Source: Streptosporangium canum (GTDB lineage Bacteria; Actinomycetota; Actinomycetes; Streptosporangiales; Streptosporangiaceae). Taken from it: a stretch of DNA of 64,000 nt. Position 1 is the stretch's first letter. Each line of letters begins with the position of its first letter. Location of the stretch: NCBI RefSeq assembly GCF_900113865.1, contig NZ_FOQY01000032.1, forward strand, positions 1-64,000, read 5' to 3'. Below the pieces are notes generated by a model that saw only the letters and a program-made list of their open reading frames with translations, ran no database searches and was not told the DNA's origin. Positions 39,065-47,517 of this stretch are shown one piece after another. Made by a program: the position numbers and the translations under genes.

Positions 39065-39841
39065 TCAGATGAGCGCGGGCTCGTCGGTGAGGGCGACGCG
39101 GACGGCCGACGGGTCGCCGCCGGGGAGCGGAACGGCGAACACCGCCGTACGCCCCCCGGCCGCGTAGACCACGAACCGCAGGCCGTCCTCGTCCCACACG
39201 TCCTGGACGTCCGAGGTGAGCTGCGCGGACGCCGAGCAGTAGGCGGGGCTGCGATAGAGGAGGCGCATCGTGACCTCCAGCGGGATCTCCTGCGGTGAGG
39301 GTGCGGCGAGCGGCTTGCGCAGCCGTACGAGAAGCCGGCGCAGGGGCATCAGCCAGTGGCGGTCCAGCTCCGCCGAGAGCCCCAGCAGGGCGACGGCCTC
39401 CGCCAGGCCCAGCACCACGAGCCACGGGTCCACCGGATACAGCCGCGCCCGGACCGCCACGAGGCTCATGGCGAGCAGAAGTCCCGCCCGGGCGAAACCG
39501 CGCCAGTTCACCGGCCGCGAGTGCGCGCCCAGACAGCCGCACGACGAGGTGGGCGCGGCCAGGTGCGCATAGGTGAGATAGACGAGGAATCCCGTGGAGA
39601 GCACGGCCGCGGCCGCGCCCTCCACGGGGAGGGCGGGCGGCAGCAGCAGGGTGATCGCCACCGCGAGCTCCAGCACTCCGACGAGCCGGAGCGCGAGGAC
39701 CGCGCGCGCCGAGCCGACCAGCCGGCCCAGGGCGGTCTGCCCGGCCTGCGCCCGCATCCGCCGGTCGAGCAGTTTCATCAGGGCGGCCCAGAGCAGGAAG
39801 AGGCCGATCACGTACGGCTGCAGCGCGGCGATCCCATACAT
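39065..39841 (-). CDS. MauE/DoxX-like redox membrane protein
   Basis: A 258-aa membrane protein with four or five helices in its first ~170 residues. The MauE-type segment SSCGCLGAHSR carries the C-x-C pair characteristic of MauE-like proteins, which help form disulfides in Cys-rich enzymes such as methylamine dehydrogenase. The C-terminal ~85 residues form an extra soluble domain (SAQLTSDVQDVWDEDGLRFV...). It is the last gene of a three-gene operon with a Tat-exported protein and a 15-cysteine protein, its likely client. Confidence 0.72.
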   Translation of the reverse strand: MYGIAALQPYVIGLFLLWAALMKLLDRRMRAQAGQTALGRLVGSARAVLALRLVGVLELAVAITLLLPPALPVEGAAAAVLSTGFLVYLTYAHLAAPTSSCGCLGAHSRPVNWRGFARAGLLLAMSLVAVRARLYPVDPWLVVLGLAEAVALLGLSAELDRHWLMPLRRLLVRLRKPLAAPSPQEIPLEVTMRLLYRSPAYCSASAQLTSDVQDVWDEDGLRFVVYAAGGRTAVFAVPLPGGDPSAVRVALTDEPALI

Positions 39842-39850
39842 CTGTCGCTC

Positions 39851-40447
39851 CTAGTGAGGGGAGAAGACGGTGGCGATGTCGACTTCGTTGGTGTCCGGCC
39901 GCCAGGCGCCCAGGATCTGCACGTGCTGGCCCACGCGCAGCAGCGACAGGTCGGCCGAGGGCGGCGCGTCGGAGTAGACGGCGATCGACTTGCCCGCCAC
40001 GCGGTGGCAGAGGACCTCCTGCCCCTTGTGGTCGAGATGGATCTTCTCGCTGGTGATGTTGCTGACATGCCCCTTGATGTTGACGATGTTGAGCCAGACC
40101 GACTCGGCGGCCAGCACCCCGTCCGGCATGCGGACACCCCGGGCGTAGAGGCCGTCACCGGGCTTGGCCTGGTCGAAGGTGGTGGGGCCCAGCTTCCACA
40201 GGCTCGTTCCGTCGACGACCCTGATGTTGTGGAACACCATGTTCGACCCCAGGACGAGGAGCGTGTTGTCCTTGATGGAACGGATCCGGCCCTCGGCGAA
40301 GTCGGGGTCGGGCGCGCCGGGCTCGACGTCGGGCGCGGCGGCGCCGAAGGCGGCCTCCGGGCCGAGTGATCCCAGCGCGGTCGCGGCGACGACGCCGGCC
40401 CCGCCGCCGAGGACGGCGGACTTGAGCAGTTGCCTTCTGCTGGTCAT
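39851..40447 (-). CDS. Tat-exported protein of unknown function
   Basis: A 198-aa protein with a twin-arginine signal (MTSRRQLLKSAVLGGGAGVV, cleavage after about AFG-A). The mature part is rich in beta strands (RIRSIKDNTLLVLGSNMVFH; VLAAESVWLNIVNIKGHVSN) and resembles small-barrel DUF5666-like domains, an uncertain comparison. Tat export means it folds, perhaps with a cofactor, before crossing the membrane. It sits between the Cys-rich and MauE-like genes. Confidence 0.68.
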   Translation of the reverse strand: MTSRRQLLKSAVLGGGAGVVAATALGSLGPEAAFGAAAPDVEPGAPDPDFAEGRIRSIKDNTLLVLGSNMVFHNIRVVDGTSLWKLGPTTFDQAKPGDGLYARGVRMPDGVLAAESVWLNIVNIKGHVSNITSEKIHLDHKGQEVLCHRVAGKSIAVYSDAPPSADLSLLRVGQHVQILGAWRPDTNEVDIATVFSPH

Positions 40448-40457
40448 CGACGGCCTC

Positions 40458-40907
40458 CTAGGGGGTCGAGATCTCGCATGGCCGGAGGCCGGTCGACAGG
40501 CTGGCGATCCGGCTGTAGGCGGCCGGGGTCAGGTCGATGATGCGGTCGGTGGCGCAGGTCGCGCCGCAGCAGCTGCGCTCGCCGCAGAACAGGTCCGTCT
40601 GCGGGCCGCAGTCGGCGATGGAGGTGACGACGCTGGTGCCGCTGCACAGCGCCGTGATCCGGTGCTGGAAGCCGCAGGTCCTGCGGCTCAGCGCGAAACC
40701 GCAGCTGTCCGGCCGGGTGATCGCCCAGCAGGCGTCTGAGGTGTTGGGCCAGGCGTGTTGCAGGTTCCCGGAGTTGCAGGTGCCGCAGGCTCCCTTGCCT
40801 GTACTGCTGCACGGCCCCCAGGCCGTGCCGCAGCAGAACCAGGAGACCTCTCCTCGGACGGCTGCCTGTAGGTCGATGGGCGGGTCGGTGGGCTGGCTGC
40901 GCGCCAT
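40458..40907 (-). CDS. Cysteine-rich protein (15 Cys), possible MauA-like redox protein
   Basis: A 149-aa protein with 15 cysteines in groups (SWFCCGTAWGPC; GACGTC; LFCGERSCCGATC). I chose ATG 40907 because the AAGGAGG site at 40914-40920 touches the upstream ATG (40913) but stands 6 nt from this one. There is no signal peptide, so it may leave the cell with the Tat partner encoded next. Cys richness and the MauE-like gene recall the methylamine dehydrogenase light chain, but Trp residues for a TTQ cofactor cannot be assigned and no heavy chain is present. Confidence 0.6.
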   Translation of the reverse strand: MARSQPTDPPIDLQAAVRGEVSWFCCGTAWGPCSSTGKGACGTCNSGNLQHAWPNTSDACWAITRPDSCGFALSRRTCGFQHRITALCSGTSVVTSIADCGPQTDLFCGERSCCGATCATDRIIDLTPAAYSRIASLSTGLRPCEISTP

Positions 40908-41001
40908 GCGCATCCTCCTTGGGGGGGTGGGCTCCGACGGTCCCCGATCAGCTGGTGCAGCTATGCGAAATTTCCTGACATTTCACATGAATAACATGTA
41001 A

Positions 41002-42051
41002 TTAAATTTCGTCAATGCCTGATCCGCCGTCGCGCGGGCCTGCCGGAGACTCCGCCGGTGCGTCACCTGCCGCTCTGGCCGCGTCGAGCAGGGTGGCGAC
41101 GCCGTCGAGCATGCGCTGGAGGCCGAACTCGAAGATGTTCTCCGGCTCGGACGCCTGGAACGCCTCGGTGCCGAACTCCGACACCATCGGAAGATGCGCG
41201 GTGCGCAGGGTGCGGTGCAGCGCGTCCTGCCGGGCGTCCGCCCACTGTTGCCGGGTGTGTCGGGTCGCCCGCGCCGCCTGCGCCTCGTGGGCGAGGGGCA
41301 TGGCCGCGCTCTGCAGGTATGTGCCGATCATGATGGCGATCTGGACCATGGTGGCGAAGTCCAGCCGATGGCCGTCCAGGGCCCGCATGCGCCAGTCCGT
41401 GTACGCCATGAGGCTCGGGGCGATCGGCGGCCGGGTGGTGACCGCGACGAGGTGCGACACCCAGGGATGATCTCGGTAGAGCGCCCATTCCTCGCGCGCG
41501 GAGAGCTCCAGCTTGGCCCGCCAGCCGTCCGGGCCCGGTTCGGGCAGCGGCCGTTCCGCGAAGACGGTGTCCACCATGAGGTCGTTGAGCTCCTCACGGC
41601 TCGCGACATACCGGTACAGCGACATCACGCCCACCCCCAGCTCGGTGGCGACGCGCCGCATGGACACCGCGGCGACGCCGTCGCGGTCGGCGAGCTCGAT
41701 CGCGGTGCGCACGATGAGCGGCTGATCCAGGGGCCCTTCCGAAAGGCCGGTCTCGGTGCTCTCGGGCGTCCGCCGGGCGTCGGCTCCGGGAACGGCCTGG
41801 ACCTCGCCCTGGCCCTCGACTCGGACGTCGTTTTGGCCCTCGGCCCGGTCCTCGGCTTGGACGTCGCCCCGGCCCTCGGCTTGGATGTCGCTCTGGCCCT
41901 CGGCCCGGACGCCGGCGCGGGTGTCGGTCGCGGAACGGTCCGCGACCCGCATCCGGTAGGCCCGCGCCCGGCAGGCGCGCGAGCAGTACCGCGGCGGCCG
42001 CCCCCGCACGGCGAGGCGCAATGTCCGTCCGCACATCTCACACGTCGGCAC
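41002..42051 (-). CDS. TetR-family regulator with N-terminal zinc ribbon
   Basis: A 349-aa regulator. Residues 1-35 have CEMCGRTL...YCSRACRARAYR, a four-Cys zinc-binding module found before some actinobacterial TetR proteins. A repetitive acidic linker follows (AEGQSDIQAEGRGDVQAED). The TetR HTH lies near 112-160 (GVAAVSMRRVATELGVGVMS then LYRYVASREEL), followed by a TetR_C-type effector domain. It diverges from the ABC/FtsX operon, and a perfect 13-bp inverted repeat lies between them, so it probably represses both. Half of that motif recurs at 41005-41014 near its own 3' end. Confidence 0.88.
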   Translation of the reverse strand: MPTCEMCGRTLRLAVRGRPPRYCSRACRARAYRMRVADRSATDTRAGVRAEGQSDIQAEGRGDVQAEDRAEGQNDVRVEGQGEVQAVPGADARRTPESTETGLSEGPLDQPLIVRTAIELADRDGVAAVSMRRVATELGVGVMSLYRYVASREELNDLMVDTVFAERPLPEPGPDGWRAKLELSAREEWALYRDHPWVSHLVAVTTRPPIAPSLMAYTDWRMRALDGHRLDFATMVQIAIMIGTYLQSAAMPLAHEAQAARATRHTRQQWADARQDALHRTLRTAHLPMVSEFGTEAFQASEPENIFEFGLQRMLDGVATLLDAARAAGDAPAESPAGPRDGGSGIDEI

Positions 42052-42069
42052 GCTTGATGACCTCCATCG

Positions 42070-42103
42070 AATTTCGTCACGAAGCCCGTGTCGTGACGAA
42101 ATT
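42070..42103. promoter_or_regulatory. Operator between zinc-ribbon TetR and ABC operon
   Basis: AATTTCGTCACGA (42070-42082) and TCGTGACGAAATT (42091-42103) are perfect 13-bp arms around an 8-nt spacer. The site lies 18 bp upstream of the regulator start and 96 bp upstream of the ABC ATPase start, well placed for control of both. Confidence 0.85.
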
Positions 42104-42198
42104 ATAGGCGGTGAACGTGTGCGTGTATATTTACCGCTCTGACCTGCGTGTTTAATGCGGATCCAGCATTTTGTCGATAAGTGCGGTACGGTGTATTT

Positions 42199-43019
<821 letters not shown>

Positions 43020-43023
<4 letters not shown>

Positions 43024-44357
43024 TGTGGAGGCTGGCCTTTCTCACCGTCCGCGCCCACATCGGGTCCTACCTCGCCTCGGCCGCCGTGATGGCGACCGGA
43101 ACCGCCCTGCTCACCGCGTTCGCGAGCCTGCTGGAGACCGGTCTGGAGACCGGCCACAGCTCCGGGTTCCTGATCATGCTGCCCGCCATCCTGGGCGGGT
43201 GGACGGTGGCGATCGTGGCCTTCGGCGTGGTCTCCACCGTCTCCCTGACGATCCAGCATCGGGAGCAGGAGCTCGCGCTGCTGCGGTCGATCGCCGCCAC
43301 CCCGCGGCAGATCCGGCAGAACGTCGTGCTGGAGACGGTGATCGTGGCGCTGCCGGCGGTCGCCGTGGGTCTGCTGCCCGGTGTCGCGCTCGGCGCGGTC
43401 GTCCTCGGCCGGCTGGTGGACGGCGGCCTGGTCGCCGCTTCCACCGAGTTGAGCGCGGGCTGGCTCTGCGTCGCGGTCGGCGCGGGCACGTCCCTGGCCG
43501 CGGCGGTCGCCGCCGCCCTGATCTCCAGCAGGCGAGCCGCCTCCATCCCGCCCGTGCGCGCACTGGGCGAGGCGTCGCCGTCGGCGACCCGGCTGCTCGG
43601 CCGCGCTCGGGCGGCCGGCGGCCTGGGGTTGCTGGTCGTCGGTCTGAGCCTGGCGACGGGGACTCTCTTCATGGAGAACGGCCCGCTGCTCTCCAGCACC
43701 GCGGGCCCGGCGGGCGTCGCCGTCGCCGTCGGGCTCGCCCTGCTCAGCCCGCTGGCCGTGACGCCCGTCGGATGGTTCGCCCACGCCCGGATCGGCGCCA
43801 CCACGCGGCTGGCCGCCCGCAACACCCGCGTGCGGGCCAGGCACAGCGCCGGCGTGGCATCTCCGCTGATCCTCCTGGTCGGCATCGCGGCCGGCACCCT
43901 TTACATGCAGAGCACGGAGGACAGCATCCATCGGGGACCCGCCGTCGCGGGCGATGTCAGCGCGCAGCTCGCCCCCGTGAACTACCTGATCGTCACCATG
44001 ATCATCGGCTTCTCGGCGATCGTCGTGATCAACACCCTTGTCGCGGCCACCCGCCGGCGACGCCGCGAGTTCGGCCTGCTGCGGCTGTCGGCCGCCACCC
44101 GCGGCCAGGTGCTGGGAATGGTCACCGTCGAGGCCGTCGTGACCGCGGGCATCGCCGTCGTGCTGGGCACCGTCGCCGCCGCGGCCACGACGGTGCCCTA
44201 CAGCCTGGTCAAGACCGGCTCGCCGATCGCGTCCGGCCCGGTGTGGATGTATCTCGCCATCGTCGGCGGCGCCTTCCTGCTCGTGATGCTGGCCACCCTC
44301 CCGACGACCATGGGCGCCCTGCGCACCCGGCCGATCGACGCCCTCTCCGCGGCATGA
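43020..44357 (+). CDS. FtsX-like ABC permease
   Basis: A 445-aa permease with eight or more membrane helices. FtsX-type segments occur twice: VSTVSLTIQHREQELALLRS followed by IAATPRQIRQNVV, and VATRRRRREFGLLRLSAATR-like sequence near 340. The fused two-repeat arrangement without a large extracytoplasmic domain is typical of actinobacterial drug or peptide exporters. It partners the upstream ATPase. Confidence 0.9.
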
Positions 44358-44533
44358 CCGCCGGGCGGGCGGTCTTCGCCGCCCCGGACCTCCCGGAGGG
44401 CGGCCCTCACCGCCCCCGGACCTCCCGGGCGGCGGACCGGCCCGCCGGCGACGCCGGGGACACCGGGCGCGTGATCCCGGACTCCGCCGATCGCGACGTG
44501 CCCCCGCGGACCGCGGTCACCGAACACCCGGCC

Positions 44534-45502
44534 TCACGCGGGTGCGGCGGCGAGCAGGGAGTCGGCCACCGTGGTGCGGGCGTAGAGGACCGAACGGCCG
44601 GCCCGGTGGGCGGTGACCAGACCGGCGTCACGTAGCGCGGTCAGGTGCTGGGAGACCCCCGCCGCCGACAGACCGGCCCGGCGTGCGAGCTGGGTGGTGG
44701 AGGCCGGCGTCTCCAGCTCGGCCAGGAGCAGCGCGCGTGACCGGCCGATCACGGCGGCGATGGCGTCGTTGTCCGCGCTCGCGCGCCGTTCCCATACGGT
44801 CCCGAAGCCTCTGGCCGGATAGGCGAGCTGTGGCGTGTCCGGTACGACGATCCTGGTCAGGACACTCGGCCAGGCGAACACCGAGGGCACCAGGATCAGG
44901 CCGGCACCGGCGCCCTCCCGGGTGATCGTGCACTGCCGTCTGACGAGCCGCAGAGTGTCGTCGTCCCAGCTCACCGAGGTGTGCAGGTCGTTGAGCAGGT
45001 GGGCGGCGCCGTACTCGGCGACCTGTCTGGCCCGGTGGAAGACGTCCGCCTCCAGCACCGCGCGGACACGGGCCCAGTAGGGGCCCAGGGCCAGCTCCCA
45101 GTAGGTCTCGATCTCGGCCGTCACGCGGGAGAGATCATCCCGCGGCAGCTCCCACGGCTCCGGGGAGTCCGCCGCCAGGTGGCGGAGGTCCTCCCGCACC
45201 TGCTCGGCCGGGGTCTCCCGGATCGCGGCGAGCTCGGACTGCAGGGTGGGGAACGGCGTGGCCGGGGTCGGGGTGAGGAAGTCGGCGAGATAACCTCCGG
45301 CGGGGATCAGGCGGGCCAGCCGGCCGCGGTCCAGTCCCGCCGCCCTCAGCCGGGGCAGCACCTGCTCGGCCCATGACCGGTGTGGCGCCGGTACGGGGGA
45401 GCTGACCAGCAGGCGGAAGCTGGTCACGACCTCCCACATGGGGGAGACGGCGAAGCGGGTGTGCGCCAGGTCGCCCGTCGAGAAGGCCAGCTCGGACTGC
45501 AT
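44534..45502 (-). CDS. ArsR-type winged-helix regulator with DUF5937
   Basis: A 322-aa protein. Residues about 1-230 form the DUF5937 region (MQSELAFSTGDLAHTRFAVS; PMWEVVTSFRLL), and the C-terminus is an ArsR-like winged helix (TTQLARRAGLSAAGVSQHLT, then ALRDAGLVTAHRAGRSVLY). This family commonly lies next to and controls divergent MFS pumps, as here with the gene at 45581. The 44358-44533 gap to the permease end holds no gene. Confidence 0.87.
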   Translation of the reverse strand: MQSELAFSTGDLAHTRFAVSPMWEVVTSFRLLVSSPVPAPHRSWAEQVLPRLRAAGLDRGRLARLIPAGGYLADFLTPTPATPFPTLQSELAAIRETPAEQVREDLRHLAADSPEPWELPRDDLSRVTAEIETYWELALGPYWARVRAVLEADVFHRARQVAEYGAAHLLNDLHTSVSWDDDTLRLVRRQCTITREGAGAGLILVPSVFAWPSVLTRIVVPDTPQLAYPARGFGTVWERRASADNDAIAAVIGRSRALLLAELETPASTTQLARRAGLSAAGVSQHLTALRDAGLVTAHRAGRSVLYARTTVADSLLAAAPA

Positions 45503-45580
45503 GTGCTCTCCCGGATGGTCGAGTATTCGGTCTGAGCTTAATCAATGGCCGCATCGCGCGGAGCACCGCAGGATCTCCGC

Positions 45581-46822
45581 ATGCCCTCTCTGCGCTCCTC
45601 CGTGGCCGACCAGTTCGGCGGCCTCTCCCGGCAGGTCTGGATCCTGTTCGCCGGGACCGTCGTCAGCCGGCTCGGCTACCTGGTCACCCCGTTCCTGGTG
45701 TTCTACCTGGCCTCGCGCGGCATCTCGGCCGAGCAGACCCCGTACATCCTGGGCGCGCTGGGCGCGGGGCACCTGATCGGCCCCATGCTGGGCGGCCTGC
45801 TCGCCGACCGTCTGGGCCGGCGGCCCACGATGCTGATCGGGCTGGTCGGGAACGCGACCGCCAACGGAGCGCTGTTCGTGGCGCCGGGGGTGGTCACGCT
45901 GGCGCTGGCCGCGCTGGCGCTCACCATGGCCGGCGCGATGGTCGGCCCGGCGGCGTACGCGGTGCTGGCCGACACGGTGGCCCCCGAGCGCCGCCGGGCG
46001 GCGTACTCGCTGTTCGGCTGGGGAGTCAACGTCGGCACCGCGGTCGCCGGCGTGCTCGGCGGGTTCCTGGCCGAGCACGGCTACTGGCTGCTGTTCGCGG
46101 TCGACGTCGTCTGCGCGCTCGGGTACGCGCTGATCGTCGTGGTCTTCCTGCCGGCCGACCGCTCCGCCCGGCGCGCGGCGAGGGAGAACGGCGGCGCCGG
46201 CTACGGGGTGGTGCTGCGCGACCGGCTGATGCTCGCGCTGCTGCCGCTGTTCGGCGTCCAGCTGGCGGTCTACTCGCTGACCGAGGTCGCGCTGCCCCTC
46301 GCCGTCCGCGACGACGGGCTCTCTCCCGCCGTCTACGGCTACATGGCGATGATCAACGCGGTGGTGGTCGTGGTGCTGCAGCCGGTCGCCACGGGGCTGC
46401 TCTCCCGGCTGCCGCAGCTGCCGGTGCTCGGCGTGGCCGGCGTGCTGATCGCGCTCGGCGTCGCCCTGACGGGAGCGGCCGACCAGCCGGTCGAGTACGC
46501 CCTGACCGTGCTGCTGTGGTCGGTGGGCGAGGCCTGCGCCGCCGGGATCGCGGCCTCGATCGTCGCCAACCTGGCGCCCGCCCACGCTCGCGGCCGCTAC
46601 CAGGGGGCCTTCCAGTGGGCATGGGGCCTGGCCCGGTTCACCGCGCTGACCGCGGGCGCCACCGTCTACACCCACTTCAGCCCGGCCGTGCTGTGGTGGA
46701 CCGCTCTGCTGGCCGGGATCTCGGCCGCGCTCGTGATCATGGCGATGGGTCCTGCCATCGCCCGCCGTACCGCGCTTGCCGAGACGCGGGCGGAGAGCTC
46801 CGGCCTCGCGCTGACCGCCTGA
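45581..46822 (+). CDS. MFS transporter (12-helix drug exporter type)
   Basis: A 413-aa membrane protein read from ATG 45581 (MPSLRSSVADQFGG), the usual N-terminus of the family; ATG 45545 would add 12 residues. Motif A is GGLLADRLGRRPTM. Twelve helices are expected. It is divergent from the DUF5937/ArsR gene, which probably controls it. The substrate is unknown; relatives export antibiotics or sugars. Confidence 0.88.
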   Translation: MPSLRSSVADQFGGLSRQVWILFAGTVVSRLGYLVTPFLVFYLASRGISAEQTPYILGALGAGHLIGPMLGGLLADRLGRRPTMLIGLVGNATANGALFVAPGVVTLALAALALTMAGAMVGPAAYAVLADTVAPERRRAAYSLFGWGVNVGTAVAGVLGGFLAEHGYWLLFAVDVVCALGYALIVVVFLPADRSARRAARENGGAGYGVVLRDRLMLALLPLFGVQLAVYSLTEVALPLAVRDDGLSPAVYGYMAMINAVVVVVLQPVATGLLSRLPQLPVLGVAGVLIALGVALTGAADQPVEYALTVLLWSVGEACAAGIAASIVANLAPAHARGRYQGAFQWAWGLARFTALTAGATVYTHFSPAVLWWTALLAGISAALVIMAMGPAIARRTALAETRAESSGLALTA

Positions 46823-46952
46823 CGGCGGCGCGCGTCAGGGGCGGGAGTCCGCCGGCGGCGTCGAGGCCGGGAGACCCGCCAGGTGGTCACGCGGACACAG
46901 TCGCCCGTGTCTCCCGCCGGCCACGGGAACGGCGGATGCCCGCCGGGACCTG

Positions 46953-46958
46953 TTGACA
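46953..46958 (+). promoter_or_regulatory. Possible -35 element before the S26 peptidase gene
   Basis: A perfect TTGACA lies about 70 bp upstream of the peptidase-like gene. The expected -10 region is poor (AGATCG or GATCGT), so promoter use is uncertain. Confidence 0.3.
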
Positions 46959-47027
46959 GACCCCGGCGCCAATGGAGATCGTTTGCGGTGAGTGGATCAA
47001 GGCCGGCGGAGAGAGGGCGAGGCGAAG

Positions 47028-47483
47028 TTGATCATCCGTGGGCTGCTTGCCGGTGTGCTCGTGCTCGTGGCGGGCGCCTTCTGGGCCCGCCGGCGTTACG
47101 TGGTGGTCACCGTCGACGGGATGAGCATGGCGCCGACGCTGACCGACGGCGACCGCGTCCTGGTACGGCGGCGGCGGATCGACCAGGTGGGCCAGGGCGA
47201 CGTCGTCGTGCTGGAGCCTCCGTCCGATCCCGCCGGCCGATACACGCCCGGCTCGCCCGGGGCCGACGGCCGGCTCTGGAACATCAAACGGGTCGCCGCG
47301 CTCCCCGGTGACCCGGTGCCGCCGGGGATCGCGGCCGGCGACGGCGTGGCCCGCGTTCCCGCCGGGACGGTGGTGGTCCTCGGGGACAACCCGGACAGCG
47401 TCGACTCCCGGCAGCGGGGGTTCTTCCCCGCCGAGCGGCTGCTCGGCGTCGCGTTACGCCGGTTGGGCGGGCCGGCCCTCTAG
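47028..47483 (+). CDS. S26 signal peptidase-like protein
   Basis: A 151-aa type I signal peptidase relative. An N-terminal membrane helix (LLAGVLVLVAGAFW) is followed by box B with the catalytic Ser (VDGMSMAPTLTDGDRVLVRR), box D with the catalytic Lys (NIKRVAALPGD) and box E (VVLGDNPDSVDSRQRGFFP). All catalytic residues are present; the protein is shorter than housekeeping LepB. I take TTG 47028 after GAGGCGAAG; GTG 46992 would add 12 residues. It precedes the AfsR-like regulator and the Cys-rich peptide gene, and could remove the peptide leader outside the cell. Confidence 0.82.
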   Translation: MIIRGLLAGVLVLVAGAFWARRRYVVVTVDGMSMAPTLTDGDRVLVRRRRIDQVGQGDVVVLEPPSDPAGRYTPGSPGADGRLWNIKRVAALPGDPVPPGIAAGDGVARVPAGTVVVLGDNPDSVDSRQRGFFPAERLLGVALRRLGGPAL

Positions 47484-47517
47484 CCGGCGGGGCAGGGCTG
47501 GCGAGGAAGGCGGGACC

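Noticed and set aside
35328..39542. A 1,404-codon open frame on the minus strand
   Set aside because: It runs antisense through DUF4407, the kinase, the GNAT gene and part of the MauE-like gene; its Pro/Arg/Gly-rich translation has no family features.
40458..40907. True methylamine dehydrogenase light chain (MauA)
   Set aside because: Cys-rich and near a MauE-like gene, but no heavy chain, MauG or amicyanin gene is present and the Trp pattern for TTQ is not evident.
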